A DNA stretch of 64,000 bases from Bacteroidota bacterium (GCA_018267825.1 JAFDXR010000011.1:186001-250000); one strand, 5' to 3'; shown: positions 38,573-47,315, counted from the first letter of the stretch. The notes: generated from the letters alone by a model not told the origin. Program-made: numbers and translations.

Positions 38573-38953
38573 TTACCTCTCCCGCCATCTTATCTTCCAT
38601 ACAACAAAATAAAAAACAAAAAAAATTGGTATTGCAGTTTTGGTAGTTAAAACATTTATTAAAGAATCACTTCCTAAATACAGGAAAAAAATGGTTCCCA
38701 TCATTAAGATAATAATCATGAAAAATATCGCCACTGCTCTACTCTTTTGTTTCCGTCCAAAATAAAAACACAATAGCTCGTATATTAAAATAGTCAAGCC
38801 TGTAGGCAGTAAATAGACCCCAAAAGAAAGAAAATTATAATAAATTATAGCATTAAAATTGTCTTTAAAATCATTAGATAAAATGACAGTTGCAGAAACT
38901 ATTAAAAGTATAAAAACCGAATATGTGATTATGTATCGTCCTATTGCTTTCAT
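38573..38953 (-). CDS. Small four-helix membrane protein of unknown function
   Basis: 126 residues with four predicted membrane helices (YIITYSVFILLIVSATVIL; FLSFGVYLLPTGLTILIYELLCFYF; AVAIFFMIIILMMGTIFFLYL; AIPIFFVFYFVVW). No signal or enzymatic motif. Small four-helix proteins recur in toxin/immunity regions as immunity proteins, but nothing specific supports that here. A frame fragment upstream, ending in ANTVERE, abuts the start. Confidence 0.6.
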   Translation of the reverse strand: MKAIGRYIITYSVFILLIVSATVILSNDFKDNFNAIIYYNFLSFGVYLLPTGLTILIYELLCFYFGRKQKSRAVAIFFMIIILMMGTIFFLYLGSDSLINVLTTKTAIPIFFVFYFVVWKIRWRER

Positions 38954-39021
38954 TTCTGCTCTCTTTCCCGTTCGACAGTATTCGCAATGCTGCGAAACTC
39001 TTTTTGCGAGGTCACAGGTTC

Positions 39022-39423
39022 TTAACTTATTTTTTTAACCTCAATTTTCTCAATGAAAATATAGTATATAAGTAAACAGTATGTAGCGGCCAGGAATGGG
39101 AAATAATAAAAATTCAATTGTTTATCAACCCAATACTCCTGCGGCAAAACAAATGGGGTCAGATAAAGATATGCAATCAGGATAGACATAAAAACAAATA
39201 AACAGAAACGAATCCTTGTTCCGGTCTTCGACTTTATCAAAAACACCTGACTTAAACGATAAAATGCAATCACGATAATCATGTCAAGCCCAAAAAGATA
39301 TATCAATGCCTCTAAAACATTTGGTAATCGCTGCCAATCAAACTTATTGTATATCATAAAGTTAAAAAATGACATGAAAGATACTATCAACGATAAAATA
39401 AAAGAGATTTTAACTGTTTTCAT
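39022..39423 (-). CDS. Small four-helix membrane protein of unknown function
   Basis: 133 residues with about four hydrophobic helices (ISFILSLIVSFMSFFNFMIY; LIYLFGLDMIIVIAFYRL; FCLFVFMSILIAYLYL; YYFPFLAATYCLLIYYIF). Similar in size and topology to the neighbour at 38573-38953 but not obviously homologous. AT-rich composition. Function unknown. Confidence 0.6.
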   Translation of the reverse strand: MKTVKISFILSLIVSFMSFFNFMIYNKFDWQRLPNVLEALIYLFGLDMIIVIAFYRLSQVFLIKSKTGTRIRFCLFVFMSILIAYLYLTPFVLPQEYWVDKQLNFYYFPFLAATYCLLIYYIFIEKIEVKKIS

Positions 39424-39508
39424 AGTTTAAATGCCATTTGCCATTTTTGACAACCTGTGTCAAGGCATTTGAAATAGGCACACTTATCAGGAAAAAGAAA
39501 AGACTAAT

Positions 39509-40354
39509 TTACCAAAATTCATATGCCATGCGATATTCTGCAAATTGCTTATACATCAGATTATTTATTCCTATACGATCCGGCAACCCAATAGACGAAT
39601 ATTCTATTTCCTTTATCTCCAACAATTGACCGTCTAAATAGAAATAGATCGTTTTTTTTACCATCTGATTTCCCGAATAGGTATTTTTCTCTTTAGAAAT
39701 CAAGGCGTCTTTTCCTGTATGACTATCAATAAACACAACGGAATCAAGTCTTTGCCCATTATAATATTGCATATTTGTCTGTTCAGCTGTTCCATTCACA
39801 AAATGGCGTATCTCTTTAATCAATCCGGATTTTCCCATTTTCTTAAGAATGGTATCCGTTTTACAAAATCTCTCCGGATCCTTCTCTTTCTTTCCAATAA
39901 CCGGGTCAAATCCCGGTATTATATCTATGACGTAACGGGTGCTATCCTTAAGTGCCGCATTAAATACCTTCATGTCTGAAACATTCATGCCCTTTCGGCT
40001 TCTATACATAGTTATCTCACTCACCTTTTCCTTTTGCCCATTATATAAAAAATAAACGCAGCCTTCTGTCATGTCGTTGGGCTTTCCATCAATATTAAAC
40101 GTATAGAAATTTCTCATGACCATAAGCCCGTTCTTATCATATTCAGCGTAGTATAAGTTTGAGTAATTTTTTGAATATTCTATTGAATCAGTTCCGTACA
40201 AATATGCTTTACTGACACCTCGTTCCCTCACCAGATCAAAGTTCAAATAATCAGCTATGTTCTGTGAATATGCACTGTTATAAAACAAAAACATACTATA
40301 GAGTAAAACCCAGAGTCCAAAATATACACTTCGTTTACAATTAACTATTCTCAT
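39509..40354 (-). CDS. Exported hypothetical protein with MORN-like strands
   Basis: About 281 residues from the ATG at 40354 (MRIVNCKRS), chosen over 40378 because it places the export signal (VYFGLWVLLYSMFLFYNSAYSQ) near the N-terminus. The mature protein has repeated strand patterns such as YYAEYDKNGLMVMRNFYTF, MQYYNGQRLDSVVF and TIYFYLDGQLLEIKEIEY, reminiscent of YwqK/MORN-like beta hairpins found in secreted Bacteroidota proteins. I would not assign a function. AT-rich and on the same strand as its neighbours. Confidence 0.62.
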   Translation of the reverse strand: MRIVNCKRSVYFGLWVLLYSMFLFYNSAYSQNIADYLNFDLVRERGVSKAYLYGTDSIEYSKNYSNLYYAEYDKNGLMVMRNFYTFNIDGKPNDMTEGCVYFLYNGQKEKVSEITMYRSRKGMNVSDMKVFNAALKDSTRYVIDIIPGFDPVIGKKEKDPERFCKTDTILKKMGKSGLIKEIRHFVNGTAEQTNMQYYNGQRLDSVVFIDSHTGKDALISKEKNTYSGNQMVKKTIYFYLDGQLLEIKEIEYSSIGLPDRIGINNLMYKQFAEYRMAYEFW

Positions 40355-40392
40355 AATAACGATTCCTGTGTTTTGCATCTCTCTGTTTTATT

Positions 40393-40702
40393 TCAAAGAG
40401 TGGTTTCCGCGATATCAGCTTCTCCGCTCCGCAGTATTTGCAATACCTCAACTATATTTTCTTCAAAGCTAAGAAACAAGTTGGTAAGAACCAGCTGAAT
40501 TTTCACCCTAACATCTGCCATTAAAAGACACATAAAAGGGTCTTTTCTCCTCTGTTTTTTCAAAAAATAAATTAGCGTTGCTAAATTCCTTATCATAAAT
40601 TACCACATTTCCCCGCTCCGCCGTATTACCAACCAACATATCAAGAACCCGATCAAAGAACTCTTCTACACTCTTTTTAATTTCTTTCCAGTTAATTTTC
40701 AC
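40393..40702 (-). pseudogene. Remnant of a small gene, broken in frame
   Basis: A 64-codon frame from 40702 (KINWKEIKKSVEEFFDRVLDMLVG) stops at 40508, and a second frame overlaps it and runs on to 40393 (IQLVLTNLFLSFEENIVEVLQIL). The two read like halves or neighbours of decayed small proteins. The endings contain the recurring motif seen elsewhere in this region (CGCTCCGC.GTATT). Probably non-functional. Confidence 0.4.
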
Positions 40703-40775
40703 GCTTATTTAATATTTAACATCACCGCTCCTGTCCCAATCTGTTCACAATTGAAACACCTCATTGGGAAAGAAA

Positions 40776-41351
40776 TTAAAAACTTCTTCTTTCCAGGCCC
40801 CTGAGCACGCTGCTCCTATAGGGGTCTAAATAGTTAAACTGATTTTCTTCAAATAAGTCTTCCAGTTTGTCGCTTCCGTGTTCTATTTTATACTTCACCT
40901 CTTCTTCCGAAACAGGAATCAGCCAGAGAAATTTCACAAGCGCTTGTTCAGTTTGCATATTCATAAAATCAGGGCCATCCAGATAGGGCAAGGAAATATA
41001 CCCATAGGTGTTTCGTGAGTTATCCTGCCAGGGCATACCAAAGTTCACTGTATGACTCAACCCTAACGCTGCCTTGCAACGATGATAATACGACACCATG
41101 GTTAACAGTTCGACTAAACCGATATCCTTTTTTGAGGACAACAAATGCAGTTCCAGACCTTGCTCCTCGCCGGGCTGCGACAAACAGCAGGTGGCATAGG
41201 TCCACATATCGCGTTCGGCTGTAGGCTGAAATTCCAGAATGCAGAAGTCTTCCGGCAGTTTGTCTACTGGGCCCCTTTCCCAGCGCAACGCCTTGCCTTC
41301 ATCGACCCAAAATTTTCTGTAGTGCTTTAATATGCTTTCCTTATAATTCAT
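40776..41351 (-). CDS. Suppressor-of-fused (SUFU)-like domain protein
   Basis: The 191-residue protein has the SUFU-like core: FCILEFQPTAERDMWTYATCCLS, GLELHLLSSKKDIGLVELLTM, then LGLSHTVNFGMPWQD and GYISLPYLDGPDF, typical of the bacterial family PF05076. Bacterial members are frequent immunity proteins in contact-dependent or polymorphic toxin loci. That fits a neighbourhood with an RHS tail and many small exported proteins, although no adjacent toxin gene is visible, so it may be an orphan immunity gene. The start ATG at 41351 gives the usual N-terminus. Confidence 0.8.
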   Translation of the reverse strand: MNYKESILKHYRKFWVDEGKALRWERGPVDKLPEDFCILEFQPTAERDMWTYATCCLSQPGEEQGLELHLLSSKKDIGLVELLTMVSYYHRCKAALGLSHTVNFGMPWQDNSRNTYGYISLPYLDGPDFMNMQTEQALVKFLWLIPVSEEEVKYKIEHGSDKLEDLFEENQFNYLDPYRSSVLRGLERRSF

Positions 41352-41645
41352 GAGATCTTATACAACAGGGCTCGTTCCAAATTATCATTTGTAAAACACC
41401 CTTTTCAATCAGAAGCTTCCTGTTTATAGCCGGTCCCGGATTTTATTCTTTCTGCCCGGCATAAACATACCGGGTAAAGATATTAAAACCGAAAGAGTTT
41501 AACTACTCGCAGATAGCCGGCTCCTTCGGTTTCTACGATTGATCCGAAGCCCTTTGTGATTTCAACGGATAAATCAATCGTTTATGCGCCGGAATTATAG
41601 CAATTGCTGAAAAACACAGCGTTTTTTTTCTTAATTTTAACCTGC
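41352..41645. other. Divergent spacer with a segment repeated at 44370-44452
   Basis: Nearly 300 bases between divergent genes. The part at about 41438-41510 resembles 44370-44452: both have a CCGGTCC..GGA-type start, a region ending in AAAG.TATTAAA and a common GAGTTTAACTACT end. It may carry a regulatory sequence shared by the two genes. Confidence 0.4.
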
Positions 41646-43088
41646 ATGAGATACCTTGTACTGTTCATATCTGCTCTGCTTTTTCAAAACGCCTTCGCTC
41701 AAACAAAACGATACGACAACTGGCACTTCGGTTTTAATGCCTGGATGTCGTTCAGTACCACACCGGTCAGTACATTTTCCTCATCGATCAATACCCTCGA
41801 AGGTTGTTCTTCAATTTCAGACACTCTCGGGCAAACGCTTTTTTATACGGATGGGGTTACTGTTTATGATAAAAGCGGGCAGATCATGCCCAATGGTACA
41901 GGGCTGGGCGGTAACTTTTCGTCGACACAAAGTGCTTTGATTGTTCCCATACCGGGCAAAGTAGATAAGTACATTATTTTTACAACAGGGGGCTATGGTT
42001 ACAGTCCATGCGAATGTTTACAATACTCGCTAGTAGACATGAGCCTTAACGGCGGGCTTGGCGATATTACCTCCAAAAACAATCTTCTGGACAATGTTTC
42101 TACTGAGCGACTGGCCGGTGCTTTGCACAGCGACAGCTCTTCTGTGTGGGTTATTGCACATGAGTATACCAATAACCATTTTTTTTCTTATTTAGTAGAT
42201 ACTGCCGGTTTACACCCAGCGCCCATTATAAGTTCTGCCGGAATCTCAAACACACCGCCCAGTGGCGTCAGTATGGCTCCCTGTGCAGAAGGGCAAATGA
42301 AAGTATCACCAGACGGCACAAAGATTGCTTATTGTCTTCCCAGCTTTCAGCTTGTTGAGATCCTGGATTTTGATAATACAACAGGACTTATCTCAAATCC
42401 GATTACGATCAAACACAACCATATATACCCATATGGTCTTGAGTTTTCCCCTGATTCCAAACTCTTGTATGTTACCAATGACATTTCACCTACCTATATT
42501 ATCCAATATAGTCTATTAGTACAGGACTCGATCCATATTGCCTCGTCTGCGTATCAAGTTGCCAATTCACCATTTCTATTTGGGCAGCTTCAGCTTGCTC
42601 CAGACAAAAAAATTTACGCTGCCCTCGATGGCAATAATGGTGCGCTCCAGGTAATTGCTCAACCGGACAATGCCGGGAGCGCCTGCCAGTTTATTCCACA
42701 ATATGTTGTGTTTCCGGGTGAAACCCCATGGCACACCGGCCTGGGCTCCCAGCTCGGGCTTCCCAATTACATTGCGGGTTATTTTAAAACGGCTTATGTC
42801 CCGCCTGGCCCTGAACCTGAACCGCCTAAAACCTGTGAGGCTTCTCAGTTACAGGTTCCCAACGTCATAAGTCCCAACGCCGATGGTATTAACGACGAGT
42901 TTAAAGTAAACTGTGAGGGCAGCCGTTTTATTCCGGAAGATCTTATTATCTATAACCGCTGGGGTAAAGTAGTTTATGACTCTCAGAAATACAATATCAG
43001 TTTCAGCCTCCTCGACGATGGTACGTATTTCTACGTATTCAGCTATAAATCTGTGACGTACAGAGGTTTTCTGACCGTTTTGCATTAA
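41646..43088 (+). CDS. Secreted protein with beta-propeller-like region and CHU_C (T9SS type B) tail
   Basis: 480 residues from the ATG at 41646 (MRYLVLFISALLFQNAFAQ), preferred over 41604 because it gives a compact signal peptide. The body starts KRYDNWHFGFNAWMSF, which with SDTLGQTLFYTDGVTVYD and KVDKYIIFTTGGYGYSP resembles the blades of a propeller-like family common in Bacteroidota. The last 80 residues, PNVISPNADGINDEFKV, IYNRWGKVVYDS and DGTYFYVFSYK, are a gliding-motility/CHU_C-type C-terminal sorting domain. It would be exported by T9SS and anchored on the surface. It is the only plus-strand gene of its immediate region. Confidence 0.9.
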   Translation: MRYLVLFISALLFQNAFAQTKRYDNWHFGFNAWMSFSTTPVSTFSSSINTLEGCSSISDTLGQTLFYTDGVTVYDKSGQIMPNGTGLGGNFSSTQSALIVPIPGKVDKYIIFTTGGYGYSPCECLQYSLVDMSLNGGLGDITSKNNLLDNVSTERLAGALHSDSSSVWVIAHEYTNNHFFSYLVDTAGLHPAPIISSAGISNTPPSGVSMAPCAEGQMKVSPDGTKIAYCLPSFQLVEILDFDNTTGLISNPITIKHNHIYPYGLEFSPDSKLLYVTNDISPTYIIQYSLLVQDSIHIASSAYQVANSPFLFGQLQLAPDKKIYAALDGNNGALQVIAQPDNAGSACQFIPQYVVFPGETPWHTGLGSQLGLPNYIAGYFKTAYVPPGPEPEPPKTCEASQLQVPNVISPNADGINDEFKVNCEGSRFIPEDLIIYNRWGKVVYDSQKYNISFSLLDDGTYFYVFSYKSVTYRGFLTVLH

Positions 43089-43144
43089 GCGACAAGGGCC
43101 ATGCTTTCAACCAGGTACCTTTAACACTCCGGAGTAAAAGAAAA

Positions 43145-43774
43145 TCAGAATTTTGTACGGCGCACAAGCCGTATCATGTGTTTGGCTGTTTCGCGGCCGG
43201 CCCGCCAGATATTCACATACAGCGCTTTCTGAACCTTGTCTGGTTTAGCAGGTTTTTTAGGATGAACCGGCAATGTATAATACGGGGTTGGGTTAGTCAG
43301 GTTTGTCATTACCATCGAGAGTTTCACCGAGCTATCAGCCTTGCTGATGAGTTCAACCTTATAATCACCGACAAAATAATACGATGTTGAAGACGAACCA
43401 CCGCTAGCGCCAACTCCGTTCGAACTACTGTAATATACGGTTGTTACGTAAAATTTTAAAGGTGTGAGCCGTAAAATATACCTGAAATCATTCGGCATGC
43501 TCCGGCTCAGGCGCCTGCGTTTATTGCCTACTACATGATTGTAACTATACTTGTACATTGCTTTCATACTATCAAGCACAACCTTGCTGGTCAGGTCCTC
43601 TTCCCACATAAGAAGCATGTTGTCGATTTTGACTTTACTGGAGTCAAAGTAAAAATAAAGTTTCTCTTCGGGTATTATAGAATCAATTTTACCACTATCT
43701 GTCCAGTGCAGGTGCATCTGGGCATTTACTATCTGGGAGAAAAGGCAGATAAGTAATATATAAACAAGTCTCAT
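43145..43774 (-). CDS. Exported hypothetical protein
   Basis: 209 residues from the ATG at 43774 (MRLVYILLICLFSQIVNA, signal peptide). The mature part begins QMHLHWTDSGKIDSII and has a glycine/serine-rich loop (SSSNGVGASGGSSSTSYYF) followed by strands and a basic C-terminus. I recognise no family. It converges with the CHU_C-tailed protein, whose stop is 57 bases away. A 10-bp palindrome ACTCCGGAGT at 43126-43135 lies between them and could be part of a weak bidirectional terminator. Confidence 0.6.
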   Translation of the reverse strand: MRLVYILLICLFSQIVNAQMHLHWTDSGKIDSIIPEEKLYFYFDSSKVKIDNMLLMWEEDLTSKVVLDSMKAMYKYSYNHVVGNKRRRLSRSMPNDFRYILRLTPLKFYVTTVYYSSSNGVGASGGSSSTSYYFVGDYKVELISKADSSVKLSMVMTNLTNPTPYYTLPVHPKKPAKPDKVQKALYVNIWRAGRETAKHMIRLVRRTKF

Positions 43775-43861
43775 AACACTGTAAAAATACAAATATAATG
43801 CAGCACAACCGGACATAAAACAGGAAAGATAGTATTTCTCCTAACGAAATTCCCACGTCAT

Positions 43862-44331
43862 TCAATGATTTATAACTCTCATTGGTAATGGCTGAATGTT
43901 GAAATATATATCGGATGTATCGGGCCGGTATCTGTTTCTGAAGTGCCCCCATTCTCCGGGGTCTTTTATTTCGCGCATCGATGCTGCATCAAATACAAGT
44001 TCCGTAGACTCATCAATATTGCAGAACACAATTACATCCCGCAGAGAATCAGACCCCGTGCCGGCAGCATTAAAAGCATAAAACCCTATGTATTGTGAAG
44101 GGTACAAATTCACTTTAACACTATCCGACGTTTCCCTATTTATTAAATAAATGTCGCGGCCGTAAACCATATCCATAAAACCTTCATCGATCACCCTGTA
44201 CTGAATGCTCACTTTGTATTTATTATTGTACTGCTCCACAAGGTATTCTTCTTTTTGGCCGGATTCTTTAAAAAAAGAAACACCGCAAATGCCGCTGCAA
44301 AAAACAACAACAGGCTTCCGGCCACAATCAT
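43862..44331 (-). pseudogene. Small membrane-anchored protein split by a frameshift in a run of seven A/T
   Basis: From the ATG at 44331 the minus strand codes for an N-terminal membrane anchor (MIVAGSLLLFFAAAFAVFLF) and soon runs out of frame; the other frame codes for the soluble part (KESGQKEEYLVEQYNNKY onward, to IQPLPMRVINH at 43862). The two join cleanly if one base is gained or lost in the A7 run at 44270-44276. An alternative in-frame start at 44422 gives a 186-residue protein without an export signal and with an unlikely N-terminus, so I treat it as less probable. Causes could be assembly error, a real mutation, or slippage-based switching. The family is not recognised. Confidence 0.6.
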
Positions 44332-44539
44332 GATGCTTAGCTTCTTCCTGTCTGAAATTCGCTTTGTTTAACTTCCGGTCCGGAATTACCTTCACTCCGG
44401 CCGGTTTAAACAGGCTCAGCAAAGGTATTAAACTACAGGGAGTTTAACTACTTAACAAGAGTGTCGCTATTCCGGTTTCCCGGTTCAGTCTGTTTTTACA
44501 GCCGTTCAGGCAAAATGACAAAAGGTTCGGTCTTAAATA

Positions 44540-45150
44540 ACAGAAGATCGAACGACAATACACGCAGATCGATCTGAAATGACTCCCGTTCGATCTGAAA
44601 TGCATCCCGATCGATACTTTAGTAAGGGGTTCGAACGGCACACATTTTTGTTCAGACGAAAGGCATTTTTGCCTGAGCGTCTGTTACTTTTGTCCGGACG
44701 GTATATATTTTTGTCAGAACCTTTATCATCGCCGTTCGATCTTCGGTACTTCCGGATCGATCTCAAATGTCTTTCGCCCGATCTTTTTTCACTTCCGTTC
44801 GATCTTTTACAATTGCCCTTCGAACGGAAATGTGCTTTGTTCGATCTCTTTTCATTTTTGCCTGAACGGAATACATCGCCGCCTGATCTTTTGCATCTTT
44901 AAGTCGATCCGAAGGTGTTTTCGTTCGAACGGCAGATTCTTCAGATCGGACCTCCTCCACGAAAGATCGACCGGAAATCATTTTTGTCTGAACCTTCTTC
45001 ACTGCCGTTCGATATCGATGAAGTTCAGACCGATCTTCATGCATTTTTGCCTGAACCTCTTGCATTTTTGTTCGATCCCCGATCATTTTTGTCCGATCCT
45101 TTGTGATTCTGGTCCGAACGGCATGCATATCGGCCTGAACCACAGTATAT
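44540..45150. repeat. Degenerate 21-bp tandem repeat array of about 29 units
   Basis: Successive units of exactly 21 bases follow one another with very few length changes, for example CATTTTTGTTCGATCCCCGAT (first 20 bases diagnostic) next to CATTTTTGTCCGATCC and CATTTTTGCCTGAACC. Each unit has a T-rich left part and a core that is TTCGATC, TTCGAAC or CCTGAAC. The unit is a multiple of three, so every frame reads as heptad repeats; the minus strand gives [DV]-[RQ]-[TA]-K-M-x-x for 18 units without stop (45143-44763). No unit spacers exist, so this is not a CRISPR array. Coding or protein-binding function is unproved. Confidence 0.8.
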
Positions 45151-45402
45151 AAAGTCTGGCCGGGAGTTTTTTAATAACACACGTGGGTGATGTTTTCAGA
45201 ACCTGAGATATGCTCCGAATAACCCGACATGCTTTGATCAAGGCCGTAATCTGCCGGGGTATATACCCCTTGAAGCCTTGTCTGCTATAGTTTGATCTCC
45301 TGTATTTCTTTACAAAGTGGGCATTGGTATTTTTGAATCCCTGCTGGTGTGAGGCCTTTTTTGATGCGCTCCTCTTTCTCACTTTGTGTTTTCTATAACG
45401 AA
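45151..45402. other. Non-repetitive spacer next to the array
   Basis: About 250 bases. A minus-strand frame of 110 codons starts inside the palindrome at 45403-45428 and runs into the array, but its composition is very basic and without domain features; I do not call it a gene. Nothing else recognised. Confidence 0.35.
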
Positions 45403-45428
45403 AAACGAGTATCATATGATACTCGTTT
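45403..45428. repeat. Perfect 26-bp palindrome
   Basis: AAACGAGTATCAT is followed directly by its exact reverse complement. With T-rich flanks on the right (CAACATTTTTCTATTTT) it could end plus-strand transcription, or bind a dimeric regulator. It borders the dispersed repeat copy C. Confidence 0.7.
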
Positions 45429-45683
45429 CAACATTTTTCTATTTTACCCCCCCTAAAATAGGGCCTTTCATACGTGCAATTTTTTCAAAAGTGATTCTAT
45501 GAAACACCTAAATTTTGCACTAAGCTATAACTAAAACAACCCTGTGTTTCAATAAGATAAAAGGCAGGCTCCGGTTGCTGGTGGATTTACTGGAACATTA
45601 TCAAAGTGAACACTACCTTACACAATCAAATAATGTTTATTTTATTCTCACCTAACAGTGCGTTCGTACCTTCAGACCATTTA
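45429..45683. other. Spacer with dispersed repeat copy C
   Basis: Contains the third copy of the dispersed repeat (about 45459-45500) and, at 45604-45620, AGTGAACACTACCTTAC, which also occurs at 37480-37496 beside copy B. No gene supported. Confidence 0.45.
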
Positions 45684-45733
45684 CGCCGGGTCGTTTTACC
45701 CGGCGCTATAAATTATGTCGCCCCTATGGGGCG
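45684..45733. repeat. REP-like double hairpin
   Basis: Two adjacent strong hairpins: CGCCGGGT with ACCCGGCG (loop six bases) and CGCCCC with GGGGCG (loop three bases), separated by 13 AT-rich bases. Paired GC-rich hairpins of this layout recur as interspersed palindromes in Bacteroidota genomes. An apparent 70-codon frame through them is not a gene. Confidence 0.65.
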
Positions 45734-45782
45734 CAAATGGAAAAAGAGTTATATTGTTTTGAAAGAACACTACTCATTACCC

Positions 45783-46310
45783 CTAATGATGAATCTCTAC
45801 TTTAACGTTTGTGTCTAACTTAAACTCATATTTTTCGCCCAGTCTCCAAGTATATGTCTTTCCATCTATTGTCTCTATCGTGCCGTCAGGCTTTGCATCT
45901 TTTGCATAAATTTTTCTCCAAACAGCTTTACTTTTTTTATATGAAACAGGAATCCAAACGCTTTTACTTACAATCTCCCCATTAGTATTATAGATTGTCA
46001 AAGTATCTATGCCCGTCCAGTTTTTATAAAACCCTTTTTTATGAATTTTTCCATTTTCGAAATAGTTATAAAATACTCCATTTGGAACCCCATGTTCATA
46101 ATTATACTCATTTAACAATACTCCTGAAGTAGAATACTCTTTCCATAATCCCTCTTTTTTATTATTAACTAAACATCCTTCTTCCTTTTTGACCTTGTTC
46201 TCATAATAATAAATTTTGTATGAACATCCTTTCTGTTTCTTAATAATGTTTTGTGACCTAACACTAAATTGAAAAAAAAAGATTAGCAATGTTAAAATTA
46301 TATTTTTCAT
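45783..46310 (-). CDS. Exported MORN/YwqK-like protein, possible immunity protein for the RHS tail
   Basis: 175 residues with a signal peptide (MKNIILTLLIFFFQFSVRS) and beta-hairpin repeats of the YwqK/MORN-variant type: NNKKEGLWKEYSTSGVLLNEYN, HGVPNGVFYNYFENGKIHKKGFY. Such proteins are widespread in Bacteroidota and appear next to toxin tails. It lies 58 bases downstream of the RHS fragment on the same strand, in the position of an immunity gene. The role is inferred from position only. Confidence 0.75.
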   Translation of the reverse strand: MKNIILTLLIFFFQFSVRSQNIIKKQKGCSYKIYYYENKVKKEEGCLVNNKKEGLWKEYSTSGVLLNEYNYEHGVPNGVFYNYFENGKIHKKGFYKNWTGIDTLTIYNTNGEIVSKSVWIPVSYKKSKAVWRKIYAKDAKPDGTIETIDGKTYTWRLGEKYEFKLDTNVKVEIHH

Positions 46311-46368
46311 AGGTTAAAATTTTTCTGGTTTTTATATCGTAAATATATAATATTAATTCTATGTGTTA

Positions 46369-47229
46369 CTAGTGTCCTTCATCAAGCTTCTTAGCCTCAT
46401 CAATGACCTTTTCCTTTCCATCATCAATAGCCTTGTCAATCAAATCTTTTACTTGTTCTTTATTTGAGTTATTTTCTAGTTTTTTATCAATTACTTTGTC
46501 GATTACATTACCCACGACTTCGCCACCAACTCTCGCAGCAGCAGTCCTGTAGTTCTTATCCTCAATATCTCTTGATGTCTCGCCAATCAGTAAAACAACG
46601 TCTAAGGCCAATGAAACTTTTCCTAAAACAGGCACCTCGTCAATTTTGTCAGAAATGTCATGCCCGACCTTAAACACTTTAGTTTGGCCGTCTCTACCTT
46701 CCAAATACCCATAGTTATCTATACTTCCTGGGAAAGCATCCTTTACAGCTTTATCACCGGCATAACCCATTTCTTCGAGTAATTCTGAAATTGTCTTTTT
46801 AGGATTAACTATAACCGTTGGCTGGTATTCAACCTTAATATACTTTCCTGTGCTAACATCAAACACAGTAGTTAATACCCCGCCCTCTTTAAGTTGTGGT
46901 ATATGTAGAGCAACAGAATTATTAATTTGAACGTCTTTAGCGATGTCAACTATATTCGATATTACCCATTCTGTTCCATCTGCCTCTCTCTGAATCTGAA
47001 CCCATTGATCCTCTAATCCATCAACATCTATAGCAACTATTGGTCTATTTCCTGCAAACTGATATGGTGTTAAATATGGGTATTTAGGACTTAAAGGATC
47101 CACACTCAAAAACTTACCCAATGCCGGATTATAAATCCTCATACCATAATCCTGTGCACCTTCTCCTGTGCTTGCTATGTTACCATCATTCTCCTTACCA
47201 TTAAACCCATACGGATATGACTCGATGCG
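46369..47229 (-). pseudogene. RHS-family core end with C-terminal toxin-like tail, 5' truncated
   Basis: The frame is open from 47229, right behind an in-frame TAA, and shows the conserved RHS core end without its own start: YPYGFNGKEND, DYGMRIYNPALGKFLSVDPL and YPYLTPYQFAGNRP. These are the last motifs of a normally 1000-3000-residue RHS protein. After VDGLEDQW the variable tail of about 200 residues follows, ending in a Lys/Asp-rich helix. All of the large N-terminal part is missing; the break lies at about 47230, where integrase-side sequence begins. The first internal ATG is at 47142. The tail has no motif I can name as a toxin class. Confidence 0.8.
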
Positions 47230-47315
47230 TTACAGAAACAAACTCCAAATTTCAACACTCAAAGGTTGTCACAAACTATTTTAAAGAACGTTCACAGGTA
47301 TAAATATAACAAAAA

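Noticed and set aside
44540-45150. CRISPR-like array
   Set aside because: Units follow directly without unique spacers, are only 21 bases long and are degenerate; no cas genes nearby.
45083-45415. 110-codon minus-strand frame starting in the palindrome
   Set aside because: Very basic, featureless, runs into the repeat array; no support beyond being open.
45606-45818. 70-codon plus-strand frame
   Set aside because: Passes through the two REP-like hairpins and has no export, membrane or domain feature.
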